Of a stretch of 64,000 nt of DNA, positions 1-10,586 are shown one piece after another (position 1 is the stretch's first letter; every line of letters starts with the position of its first letter). Origin of the DNA: Blastomyces gilchristii SLH14081. Lineage: Eukaryota > Ascomycota > Eurotiomycetes > Onygenales > Ajellomycetaceae. The stretch lies in assembly GCF_000003855.2 (NCBI RefSeq), contig NW_003101682.1, positions 6,253,930 through 6,317,929 of the forward strand, read 5' to 3'. The position numbers and the translations under genes are program-made. A model generated the notes under the pieces. The model did not search any database. It was not told the origin of the DNA and saw only the letters and a list, made by a program, of their open reading frames with translations.

Positions 1-1219
1 TCTGTGCTATCTGAACTGAAAGATATACAGAATCTCTCAGAGAGTTTACTTGAAGTAGTAAGAAAAGCAGCTGAAACTGCTGAATCAGAAGTGAAACTTC
101 ATATATACATAAGAATTCTAAACAAGATTAAGGTCTTGCATACATAGTGACAGACTAAGATAAAAGTTAAGCAATAATTAATATTTACTGTAGATTAAGT
201 ATTTACTATAAAGAGCTTCACTGATGCAATTATCACTGTTAATAAGAATAGAGAAAATCAGGTTATAAATCTGCAGTGAGAAATTAAATATTTATATAGA
301 TAGATAATTACACTGAATCTGAAGATTTTATTATAATTATTCACAATCTCTTTAGAAGTGTATACATTATCTAGAACTGTTGTATAGAATGAGAATCTGA
401 GTATAAAATATATTAAGCTAAGAGATCTGCTGAAGTTATTAAGCTTTAATAATAACTGAAAAAATAATACTGTAATCAGCTGACTAAGTCAGATATAATC
501 ATATTATCAGATTAAATATAAACCTATAGACAGATAGTTAACAGAATTTTAACAAGTCTTAAGATCTACTGTATTTCTACATGAAAAAGTAAAGTTATTA
601 TAAATAATTAGTAAAAAGATGAATCTTACAGATCTAAAGTGATATTTATTTTTATAAACATGAAATAAGTTTTTTAAATGAATCTTATATAACTTTGAGA
701 AAGTAAATACATGAGATAAGTGTTATATACTTCACTAAGTATAGATAAGTGAGTAATCTTATATTATACTTTATATACTTCAGCTTATATTATCTTACAT
801 TGAATAAAGAGCTTTTAACATCTTTCTGTTTACAGATCTTCATTTATAATCTTACATCTGAGTTGAGAGCAGAATGAAAATGCTTAATCTTGTAATCAGA
901 TACAGTGAAAGAAGTATATAATATTCTCATTATATGAAAATAAGCAAGTTAATTATAACAGAAAATACTGCAATTGAGTATACTTTAATAAAGAATGAGT
1001 AATCAGACTTCTATAATATAAGTTATATACTCAGACACAATGAATCTAGATTTGAATATTATCACTAAAGTATTAAATTCTCTGAAAAAGAAATTCTCTG
1101 AGTGAAAACCTTAATATTACAAGTATTAAGCTTGCTTCAACTGTGAATGTCAGAATCATAGTGTAAAGAATTACACATAGTGTACACAGTCAAGAGAAGT
1201 AAGAGAGTTAAAAAACTAG
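1..1219 (+). pseudogene. G1-a gag remnant with zinc knuckle
   Basis: Gag is the capsid and nucleocapsid protein of the retrotransposon particle. The start is missing, and the frame changes at least once before the nucleocapsid part. At 1133-1174 the frame gives the CX2CX4HX4C zinc-knuckle pattern, but the last cysteine is now tyrosine (TAC); the matching codon in G1-b is TGC, a RIP-type change. The frame ends at TAG 1217-1219, directly after the heptamer A AAA AAC, the same arrangement as in G1-b. Just upstream of the heptamer G1-a has 18 nt more than G1-b, so the frame relation is kept. It cannot encode a working protein. Confidence 0.8.
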
Positions 1220-1251
1220 CAGAATCAGTGAGCTCAGAGACACTCACTGAT
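1210..1251 (+). promoter_or_regulatory. G1-a -1 frameshift signal (slippery heptamer plus stem-loop)
   Basis: The heptamer A AAA AAC lies at 1210-1216 in the gag frame and the gag stop TAG follows at 1217-1219. A 7-nt spacer leads to a perfect 9-bp stem, ATCAGTGAG at 1224-1232 and CTCACTGAT at 1243-1251, with a 10-nt loop. The pol frame (protease aspartate codon at 1456) is the -1 frame relative to gag. Signal, spacer and stem are identical to those in G1-b. Confidence 0.75.
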
Positions 1252-3154
1252 ATTCTATAAAAAGTCTTCAATATAAAAGAAATGCTCATGTTACATGACT
1301 CACTAAACTCTACAAATATAAAGAGAAAGCAGGCTTCTAACTGAGATACAGATAAGAATGAAGTAGACACTCATTTCAATACCTTGAGACCTGAAATGTT
1401 AATATATAAAGAGCACTTAAGTAAGAATTAAGAGATGACTGTAAAAGTAGTAGCAGACACAGAAGTCTCTATATAATATATTAATAATTATATAATCTGA
1501 AGACTGAAAGAGATCTGTTAAGTGAAGAATCTCTGATATATAAGATTATCTAATAATTAATATTTAATATTATCTGTAAGAGTAAGAGTTTTCTTATACT
1601 TCAGAAAATGATCTTGCTATATTTAGATATGAGAGCTGCAGAATGTGAAATATAACCTTATTTTCAGACTTAATTAGTTTCAAAGATTTACTCTAGAGAT
1701 TCAATAATGTATATATTATATACAGTTAACTGATAGAAGGAAAATAATTCATACAATTCTATTAACTGATATAAGAAGAACATTTCACATCTCTGATATA
1801 GAAGAGTTAAATCTGCTTATATATTAATAAGTAAAGAGAATAATTTATAAGATCTCATCTGAAAGCACTCTATATATGATACAGAACTCAGAAGCAGAGA
1901 AAACCAAGATAAAGAATATATGAAAGAATAAGTGTATGAAGAAACTTCTAAAGAAGTATAAAAAGATCTTCTAAACAGATCTTTTATCAGAATTGTTGCT
2001 GAAACAAGAATTTGTACATGAGATTGATATGAGAGATGTGAAATCAGTCAATTAAAATGCATACTCTCTGTTACAAACATATCTTGAAGAACAGAAGTGT
2101 CAGATTACAGACCTTCTAGAATATAATCTTATATAACTCTCATCAAGTGTATGAGACTTTCTAGTTCTATTTATAAAAAAGATGAGTGAGAAGTGATGAA
2201 TGTGTATCAATTATCAAGCACTTAATAAGCTTATAATCAAGAATGAATACTTATTGCTATGAATTCAACAATAGTTGAATATAGTCAGAAATATCTGATA
2301 TCTATCAAAGATTAATCTTCTCTCAGAATATTAGCAGATCTGTGTAGATAAACTATTAATACTGCAAACCATGTTTAATACATAATAAAGAAAGTTTGAA
2401 TTTCTGATAATATTATTCAGTGTAATAAATATGCCTGCTATCTTTTAAATAATGATGAATATAATTCTTTATAAACAGAATAAAACCTCATATCTTATAT
2501 ATCTGAATAACATTCTAATCTTCTCAAATTCATATAATAAACATCTGAAGTATCTTGATAAAGTGCTTATAACTCTGACAGAGTATAAGCTCTATATCAA
2601 ATTAACAAAGTGTGTGTTTAAAATAAAAGAGTTGAAGTTTGTGGAACATGTAGTGAGTGATAACTATATATATCTTATCTCAGAGAAATTGAATGTTATA
2701 GTAAATTAACTGTAGCTGAGAAATGTATACTATGTACAACAGTTTATTGAGTTGATCTTATATTATCACAGATTCATCAAAGATTTCACATGAATAGCTG
2801 TATTACTCTCAAATCTCTTAAGAGAAATGAATGCTAATCTGCAGAAGAAGAAGTTTTATTCAATCATCTGAAATACTGCATATAAGAAGGCTTTTCTTAC
2901 ACTGAGAGAATATGTGATAACATTCTCAGTACTTATTCAATCAGATCATGATAAATATTTTTATATCAAGACAGACATATCTGAATAAGCTATTAGAGAT
3001 ACTCTTCTACAGATGAGTAAGAATGACAAGCTACATCTGATGATATATAATGATAGAAAACTATCAGACACTGAGCTCAATTACTCAGTATATAAAAAGA
3101 AATTGCTAGTAATTGAGCATGTACTGATATTATGAAATAGATCTATCAACAACA
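1216..3154 (+). pseudogene. G1-a pol remnant: protease, reverse transcriptase, RNase H
   Basis: The frame entered by the -1 shift carries the aspartic protease near 1456, where the expected DTG reads DTE (GGA to GAA). The reverse transcriptase follows at about 2050-2850. Its YxDD box near 2495-2520 reads YLNNI, against YLNDI in G1-b and YLDDI in active Ty3/Gypsy elements. RNase H begins near 2930 and is cut by the MITE; the rest of the domain resumes at 3677. Several TAA, TAG and TGA codons break the frame. The domain assignment rests on clear Ty3/Gypsy motifs and on collinearity with G1-b. Confidence 0.8.
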
Positions 3155-3162
3155 GTTATATA

Positions 3163-3668
3163 TAGACTGACTGTATGACAGTGTCTGAGACCAGGACCAG
3201 ATTTTTTGATAGTCACATTATCAATTTGACCGATCTCATTACACTGTTTTAACATTAGATAGTAGTTTCATACTGTCTCAGTGAGACTTACTGTCTACTC
3301 TTGTCACATTTTTCAAATGAGACTATAATTTCCACTTCTTAATTTAAATTATTTTTATTGCTTTAAATGACTTTAAATCTCATTTAAGTGTTATCAAAAA
3401 GCATTACTTTTTAAAAAATTAAAAATAGTCTAAAAAAAACCTTAAAATGTCTAAAAATAGTAACTTTATGCTAAGAATGAGACTAAATGAGATCAAATGA
3501 AATCACTTTCTCATTTTTTTCAAGTCATGATTCCATTTTAAGATCTCATATATAGTCACTTTACATGTTATTTTAATGACTAGTCCCAGCGGGATTCACG
3601 CCAAGAAATGTATGAGACTAGATCAAATGAGATCAAATATGAAATTCATGATTTCAGTGGCCAGTCTA
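3163..3668. mobile_element. MITE copy 1 (hAT-like, 506 bp)
   Basis: This is a non-autonomous element with no coding capacity. It begins TAGACTGAC and ends GGCCAGTCTA, giving a short terminal inverted repeat of about 9 bp. It is flanked by a perfect 8-bp duplication GTTATATA at 3155-3162 and 3669-3676. A second copy of exactly the same length sits at 62213-62718 with a different 8-bp duplication. An 8-bp duplication with TAG-type ends is typical of the hAT superfamily. Repeated GATCAAATGA-type motifs lie near the 3' end. It interrupts the RNase H region of G1-a. Confidence 0.88.
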
Positions 3669-3676
3669 GTTATATA

Positions 3677-3768
3677 ACAACAGTGATCACAGATTATAAA
3701 AGTCTTATCTATCTATAATTGATAATAAAACCTTTCAAACACTTAGATGTTGAATCTCAGAGTTTCAA
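3677..3768 (+). pseudogene. G1-a RNase H fragment between MITE 1 and LINE L1
   Basis: This short stretch continues the RNase H domain after the MITE. It reads TDYKSLIYL near its start, where G1-b has TDHKSLIYL at about 46085. It ends in the target site of LINE L1. Confidence 0.75.
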
Positions 3769-4728
3769 TGGGTTCCTGCTCATATGAATATTCATAGCAA
3801 TGAATTGGCTGATTCAGCTGCAAAAAAGGGTTCAGAATTAAGCAGATCTATTCAAAAAACAGTGTCCTGGTCTTTCATAAAGAGAAAGATAACAGAATCT
3901 TGTTTAAACAAGTGAAATGAAAGCTGGCAGAAACAAAAGAAGAGCATACATTATTCAAGATTTGAGACAAAATCAAAGTGGAAATCTTGTTCAATTAAAT
4001 GCAAAAAGAAAATATTCTCATTCATAATTCAGCTAAAACTAGGACATGGTTATTTCAAATCCTATGTACAAAGATTTGATGATAGATTTGATTCAACAGA
4101 GTGCTCATTCTGCAATACAAATCAGAATCCTGAGCATATTGTAATACATTGTGCATTATACAATAGTCTCAGAGTCATATTAAAGAAGAAGTATGATTTA
4201 AATCAATTAAATATGAGGTTCTTATTCTCAACTGAGACAGGACTTAAATACTTAATAGACTTTCTATCAGAAACTCAAGCAGCTACAAGAAAATGACTCA
4301 ATTCAGAAGTATCTGAATATGAAGAGGTGGAAATTGATTAGATATAGTCTGTTAAAACAGCTATACACTATCTTTTAATAATTTTATTTTGTTATAGTCT
4401 CTCTTTATGATACTTGTTTCTTTCTGTTCTTTTCTATCTATCTATTTAATATGTCTATCTTTAAGACTATGTTCTCTTTTCTTTTGTCATGATATTTTCA
4501 AATGATTTCAAAGTATCAAAAGGTGTTGAAATACTGCAATTTGTAAACAGTTTTTGTATTCTGGGCTGGAATTTTCTGATTTTGCATATCTGAAATTGAT
4601 AAGTGTATAATAGTTGACTCTATAGATATAGGAAAAACCCTGAGAACTAAAGGTTCTCAGGTAGATGTCATAGTCTCTGACTGCATACATCTATAATTGA
4701 AGAATAATAATAATAATAATAATAATAA
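3769..4728 (+). mobile_element. LINE L1: 5'-truncated copy of the Tad1-like LINE
   Basis: This plus-strand fragment holds the last part of ORF2 and the 3' UTR. It opens inside RNase H (WVPAHMNIH, then NELADSA with the last catalytic aspartate), continues through the C-terminal CX2C...H...C finger near 4110-4155, and ends in an (AAT)n tail at about 4702-4728. It is flanked by the 12-bp duplication TCAGAGTTTCAA at 3757-3768 and 4729-4740, as expected for target-primed reverse transcription. The 5' truncation is typical of LINEs. The 3' UTR holds the conserved hairpin at 4639-4661. Confidence 0.92.
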
Positions 4729-4740
4729 TCAGAGTTTCAA

Positions 4741-6350
4741 GTGTACAATCTTCATATTAAATACTGAAAGAGATCAGACACTGTAATGTCTGATATAATC
4801 AGTTACAGACCTGATTTTATGAGTGAGAGTTCTGTGAATCAGGTACAAGGAAAGTTCATATTAAATATACTGAGAGAATGTAAGAAATCAGAATGAATGA
4901 ATACAATGATCTCTCACTTAGAGAATGATAAGGTATTAGATAACAAGTGTCTTGTAAATGTAGTAGAAGAGATGCTTTCAAACTTCAAGCTAAGAAGATT
5001 GAAAAATGATGTTATACTTTATAATGATCTAGAATACACAGAAGCTCTCTATCTAGAACATTCATTTAAATGTGACTTAGTAGCTTGCATGCAAAAGAAA
5101 TTCAGTCACTTAGAAAGCTCTGAACTTATGAGTATACTGAAATCAAGAGTATACTGATCAAGTATGACTGAGAACATTCAGGTGTACACTCACAAGTGTC
5201 TGAATTGCCAGGTCACAAAAGAATCTAAGAAAGAATTAGAATATAAGAAAGTATAACATCAGATAAAATATACAATACAACTGTTTAAATAATGAGAGAT
5301 GAATCTCATAGATATACTGCTGCAAATATCAAATGAAAATCATTGAATAATCACTGCTATTGACTACACTACTGACTGATCAGTTGCAAAAGCAGTTTCA
5401 GAGATGATAGAGAAGATAATGATGAAGTTTCTATCTAATGAGATCTATATCAACTATGAAATATCACATGAGATTTTAACTAATAACAGTGTGAACCTTA
5501 TAGAAGAAGTGATGAGGCATTTTATAAGTCAGTTACAGACAAGATATTATAGAACAACATTATATTATTCACAGATGAATAGAAAGATAAAACACTTGAA
5601 TAAAATCTTAGACAATATGCTAATAAAATATCTAGTGAGCAAGTCTACATGACTATGAAATAAATATCTCAGTCAGGTACTATTAGTCACATGAATTCAG
5701 CAGTATGCAGTCTTCAAGCATTTATCATTCTATCTGTTGTATGAATTACATCCGCGCATCTCAGAGAATGCTTTAGAAAAGATGAGAAAGAGAACAACAG
5801 TTGCAGATACAATAGTTACAGATATAGCAGAAACAGTAGTTATAGATACAGTAGTAGCAGTTACAGATGTAGCAGTCACAGACATGAAATCAAGATTGAA
5901 AGAGATCAGTTATATACATGTAAAAGCTAACAAGTTACTTCTGAATCAAGCAATTCAATTGAAAAGAATATGAGACTCACTAGTTAAGAAATTAAGTCTC
6001 AAGATAAGAATATGAGTTCTCATATAAAATGAGAGTTCTGAGAAGTTTTAATCTAGATGGTTTGAGCTCTATAAGATACTTAAATCACACTCTCTGAGAA
6101 CATACACATTGAAGAAATCAGAGAGGTAAGTCTTATACAACTTGATAAATGATTTCTATCTTATGAAGATGAAGATGAAAGATCTGAGCAGATTATAGTT
6201 ATTCACAGCACTATCATCAGTGTTGAAAAAGAAGAAGCTTATAATTGAAAAGTCTCATAAAGTGAGAGAAATCATAGATACTTATAAATTAGATAATCTC
6301 ACTTATTCTGATCTTTTCACAATTATAAGAAAAGAATGAGAAGAAATAAA
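4741..6350 (+). pseudogene. G1-a integrase and GPY/F-like C-terminus remnant
   Basis: This is the integrase part of pol after LINE L1. The zinc-binding HHCC region is at about 5083-5205: HKCLNC keeps both cysteines. The catalytic core starts near 5340 with AIDYTTD. The second catalytic position reads LTNNS where G1-b has LTDNS, and the third lies in MNRK where G1-b has MNEK, so both acidic residues are lost here. The end of the core reads YELHPRI near 5740. A GPY/F-like module (RWFE-YKIL) lies near 6055-6080. A run of GTAGCAGTTACAGAT-like triplets near 5795-5890 is an expanded, valine- and threonine-rich linker that is shorter in G1-b. Confidence 0.78.
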
Positions 6351-6656
6351 GAAATCAGATAAATACCACACTTTAATAAGTGAGGAGACTATAGTCAGTT
6401 ATATAATAACACACTGCAGATAGTAGATACAATATGATAAAGAGCAGTCTTAAAGCAGTAGACTTGTATATAAGTCAGATTGCAGAAGAAAAAGAAATTC
6501 AGAGTTGAATTCAACTATTTACATCAGTTCAATTATGAAGACAACAGAGAACAAAGTATCTGAAATATTCACAGATATGTGAGACTAAGTTATCTCAATC
6601 TCTGAGAACACTCAGAGATTAGATGAGATTAGTTTTAATAAGTTATTCACTATAGT

Positions 6657-8063
6657 TATTATTATTATTATTCTTCAATTATAGAGGTATGCAGTTAGAG
6701 ACTATGACATCTACCTGAGAACCTTTAGTTCTCAGGGTTTTTCCTATATCTATAGAGTCAACTATTATACACTTATCAATTTCAGATATGCAAAATCAGA
6801 AAATTCCAGCTCAGAATACAAAAACTGTTTACAAATTGCAGTATTTCAACACCTTCTGATACTTTGAAACCATTTGAAAATATCATGACAAAGGAAAAGA
6901 GAACATAGTCTTAAAGATAGACACATTAAATAGATAGATAGAAAAGAACAGAAAGAAACAAGTATCATAAAGAGAGACTATAACAAAATAAAATTACTAA
7001 AAGATAGTGTATAGCTGTTTTAACAGACTATATCCAATCAAATGTCCTAGTTTTAGCTGAATTATGAATGAGAATATTTTCTTTTTGCATTTAATTGAAC
7101 AAGATTTCCACTTTGGTTTTGTCTCAAATCTTGAATAATGTATGCTCTTCTTTTGTTTCTGCCAGCTTTCATTTCACTTGTTTAAACAAGAGTCTTTTAT
7201 CTTCCTCTTTATGAAAGACCAGGACACTGTTTTTTGAATAGATCTGCTTAATTCTGAAGCCTTTTTTACAGCTAAATCAGCCAATTCATTGCCATGAATA
7301 TTCATATGAGCAGGAACTCAATGCAGATGAATTATCAGTTTTGATATTCTTCTCTTTTGAATTTTCAAAACAGAGTTTAAAATCAGTTCAAGATTCATTT
7401 GATCATTATGAATCTGACTATTTCTAAGTCTTTTTAAAGCAGCTTGACTATCAGAGAATATCCATGCCTCTTTCAAACTATTTCCTCTTTTATGAGATTT
7501 TATTTCAATGAGTTTGAAAGCTTTCACTATGACAAATAGTTCAGCATCAAAGACTTCAGATTCACAGCCTAAATTTCAGAAATCTGAGATAAAATTGATA
7601 TTATCTTCAGTATAAGCAATGCCTGCACCTAATCTATTCAAATTCTCATTTTTTGAGCCATCTGAGTAAATCAGAATAAAGTCTTTTATATTGATTGTAG
7701 AGATCTTCTTCAAATGCTGTTCATATTCTCTCTCTTTAGATAGTTCACTTATTTGTAAGTCTATGAGAGATTTCAGCTTTTCTCTCCAGAGAGATATCTT
7801 CTCATGATCAATTTTCTCAACATTTAATGAAGAAAATTGATTCTTAATAAGTGAACATAGTCTATACAGTTGAGAGGGCATTTTCTTTAAAGCATTATCC
7901 TCATTTCAATCAAGAAATCTATTCCAATCCAGTTCATTTCCTGAGTTAACTGGTGGAAATGAAGAAGAGACTCTTTCTCTGATTATATGATTTGAGCTCA
8001 TCTTCATGACTCTCAGAGCATAGTTCATACAGGCCTTTTCAAATCGAATAGCAGAAGGTGGAA
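6657..8063 (-). mobile_element. LINE L2: 5'-truncated copy, minus strand
   Basis: This minus-strand LINE fragment has its (AAT)n tail at the left edge (6657-6672, read as ATT repeats). It covers the 3' UTR and the ORF2 C-terminal half, with RNase H motifs YSDGS near 7660 and IFSDSQAAL near 7460. It is flanked by the perfect 13-bp duplication TATTCACTATAGT at 6644-6656 and 8064-8076. The homologous site in G1-b (near 48035) is uninterrupted. The 3' UTR hairpin lies at 6714-6736. Confidence 0.92.
7576..7881 (-). pseudogene. LINE L2 ORF2 fragment: start of RNase H domain
   Basis: This is a 101-codon open stretch of LINE ORF2. The last third has the RNase H opening motif LIYSDGSK followed by GAGIAY. 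The preceding part is the linker between reverse transcriptase and RNase H, rich in charged residues. The next open piece downstream (7527-7318, minus) continues RNase H with AFKLIEIKS and IFSDSQAAL. The copy lacks the reverse transcriptase and endonuclease, so it is a dead fragment. Confidence 0.8.
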
Positions 8064-8420
8064 TATTCACTATAGTAATCTGAGTAAGTGAAGAGAGACA
8101 GTATAATGCATGAGATAGAATTATAAAAGATAAAAGCTACTGAATCTAGTCACTGAATACTGTATTATATAGAGGTTGTGTAAGAGTAGTGACTAGCAGA
8201 TAAAGAAAAAAGTGTAAGAAAAGAGAACAGATAATGAATTGATCATTAAGTATAAGAGTCAGCTGTAAAAGATAAATATTAATATACATCTTATTCATTT
8301 TTATACATCACATATTTAATCCATTTTCAACATCATATCACTTAAAAAGAAAAACATCAAAAAACAAAGAAAATCTCAAAACTTGAGATTTATAAGAAAT
8401 TTGAGAGTTATAAGCTGCTC

Positions 8421-10337
8421 TTATAATAATATCATACATGTCTCTGATTTCTCTATTACTCTGTATACAATATTAATATTATTTATTGCAAGATTGACTG
8501 AAATACTAATATAGAAATGTGTATATATGTATGTAGAAAAATTGAAGAAGAGTATAGAACTCACAGAATCAGAAGTCAGAGTAGAGAAGATAAAGATGAA
8601 AGAAATAAAAGAGAGAGAGAATGCAGAATCAGATAAATAACAGTGAGAGCTACTCAGAGTTAAACACTTATAATCTGATATATGCACAATCTTCTCTGCA
8701 GAGAAGAGAGAGAAAGCACTAAGAAAAGCTTAAAGATAAGAGAAGATAGTTCCAGCAGTATTATCATCTTTAATTAAAATAACCTCTGATATCAGAGTAA
8801 TTAAGAACTATTATTAGTGTATAAAACTACAAAAACAAGAGTAATAATTATTAAATAAACACTCACTGATCTTAGAATTGTACACATAATTACAACACAT
8901 ACAAAGCTTCTCAGAAAGAGAGAGAGAGATACAGAGAAATGCAGAAAGTAGAATGCAGTTTATAAACAGCTTATTTTCATAATAATATCTTAGATAAGGT
9001 ATACAAGTCTCATATCTGCAGATGTAAAAGAGTACAACATTCACATTCTTATTTCTGAAAACATGAATATCTTTCAGCTGCATTACAAAGTCAGATAATA
9101 TATATCAGAGAATAGACTGATATAGATTTATTATCTCAAAGAAATTCATTAGAGCAGATATACTCATAATATTGCATTTAATAGTTATGAAAAGTTTCTT
9201 AATATCTGTGAATATCATGACTTTATGCATAATAAAACTTATAATGATTTCCTCTAAGAACAGGAAAGTCAGCATTAGAAAGAAAAGATGAAAAAGAAAA
9301 AGACTTACAATTTTAACACTGTTAAAGAGAAGAGTAATTTTCTGATATAAGTAAATAATTATCTCATTATAAATATTTAAAATAATTATTTAAAATAAAT
9401 ATAATAATCAGTGTCTATGACTGAGCTTTAGATAGTTATGTTATACACAGTCTTTATATAATAAATTGTTTTAAAGGTCAGTAAGAAGAGCAGAAGTGTA
9501 CACACTGAAAAATATAATTTATTAAGTCTACACAATATCTTCTTGAAATAGAAAGAGCTGGTAATGAAAGCAGAGACAGTAAAAGCAGAGTGAGTAGAAG
9601 TAGCAGAAGTGAGAGTCACAGAAACAGAAGTAGTAGAAGTGAGAGAATCAGACACAGAGATAGATGTAGAAGATTAAGAGAAAGTAGTAGAGAAAGAAAC
9701 AGAGAGAGCAGAGGGAAATGCAGAAGACTCAGTTATATATAATACAGATAATTTCTTTATTATCATATTCTCTAAGTTCTCAATTAATAATTCAATATTG
9801 AGATTATAATTATCAGTAGATACAGATCTGTCAACATATAAAGATTCTATATAAATTAAAACAAATATATCAGCATCTGCAGTCATGTAAAACAATCAGA
9901 AAACATGATCAGAAAACATAATCAGATACTCACTGAAGAAAAGAGAATCAGAGATATATAAGAAGATGAAGAAAATATGTTATTTATAATAGTATATTCT
10001 GATAATTATTAGAAGATAAACAAGTTCTGACTATATTTCACAATGTATTATACTTACTGCTAACAAACTGTCTAATATGAGTACTACAATAATACTTATT
10101 ATAAAAATGAGAGATCATTACCAGAAACATGTATAATATAATAGATAAACAGATAGAAGATATTGAACAGAAGAAGAGACAGAAATCTTGAAGAAAATAA
10201 TAGTGTTTAATAATGATGATAATGAAGAAGATGATTGAAGAATAAGAAAAGTTAGTAAATAAGTAATATAATATAGTGAAAGTTACTTTATAAGAGTGTA
10301 TATAGAATACTAGCTGAATCAGAAATAGATCACACAA
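8421..10337 (-). pseudogene. G1-a antisense accessory gene remnant
   Basis: On the strand opposite to gag-pol, between integrase and the 3' LTR, lie four blocks of reading frame (10337-10038, 9895-9428, 9083-8814, 8687-8421) that match the same blocks in G1-b and G1-c. The first block ends in a GTAAGT donor (10057-10052), and a pyrimidine-rich CAG acceptor lies at 9935-9933, an intron of 125 nt. The third block is cysteine-rich. A small duplication near 9895-9935, inside the second exon, breaks the frame in this copy. I do not recognise the product. The start codon is unclear: the first block opens at a TTG and any true first exon may lie further upstream. Confidence 0.6.
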
Positions 10338-10419
10338 TCATGAACACTAGTGATGTGCTAATTCACATGAAGCTATATATTATAGTCATGTGAGCGTGAC
10401 TGAATCTGATGAGAGAGAA

Positions 10420-10586
10420 TGTGATTTGAAAGAATGTATAACTGTTAGATAATAATACAGTCACTTCTAAACTTGCTTATGAATGTAAAGAGGTCATAGC
10501 GGCCATCAATTAATTTAGTATACTGTATATAAGAAGCCGGCGTACGTCTGTAATTATACGCTGACTCAAGCAACCTTTGAATCACA
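10420..10586 (+). repeat. G1-a 3' LTR
   Basis: This 167-bp LTR begins TGTGATTTGAA and ends TTTGAATCACA, aligning with the 183-bp LTRs of G1-b. It keeps the TATA-like TATATAA at 10526-10532 and, right after it, AAGCCGGCGTACG, the first arm of the LTR hairpin. A purine-rich tract (GAGAGAGAA) precedes it and would be the polypurine primer. Confidence 0.9.

Larger units (their letters stand above)
1..10586 (+). mobile_element. G1-a: Ty3/Gypsy retrotransposon copy, 5' end outside the window
   Basis: This is a decayed plus-strand Ty3/Gypsy element. It aligns base for base with the better copy G1-b: position 1 corresponds to about 42918, inside gag, so about 600 bp of 5' LTR and leader lie upstream of the window. 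The order is gag, protease, reverse transcriptase, RNase H, integrase, antisense gene block, 3' LTR. Three later insertions split it: a MITE at 3163-3668, LINE L1 at 3769-4728 and LINE L2 at 6657-8063. Compared with G1-b it carries many extra C-to-T and G-to-A changes that create TAA, TAG and TGA codons. Its 3' LTR abuts the 3' UTR of LINE L3, so it probably inserted into that LINE; the left flank needed to prove this is not in the window. Confidence 0.9.

Noticed and set aside
3155..3676. MITE ends placed at CAGTGTCTG / CAGACACTG
   Set aside because: In copy 2 these looked like an inverted repeat, but part of that match is target sequence. Comparison of both copies sets the ends at TAGACTG / CAGTCTA with clean 8-bp duplications.
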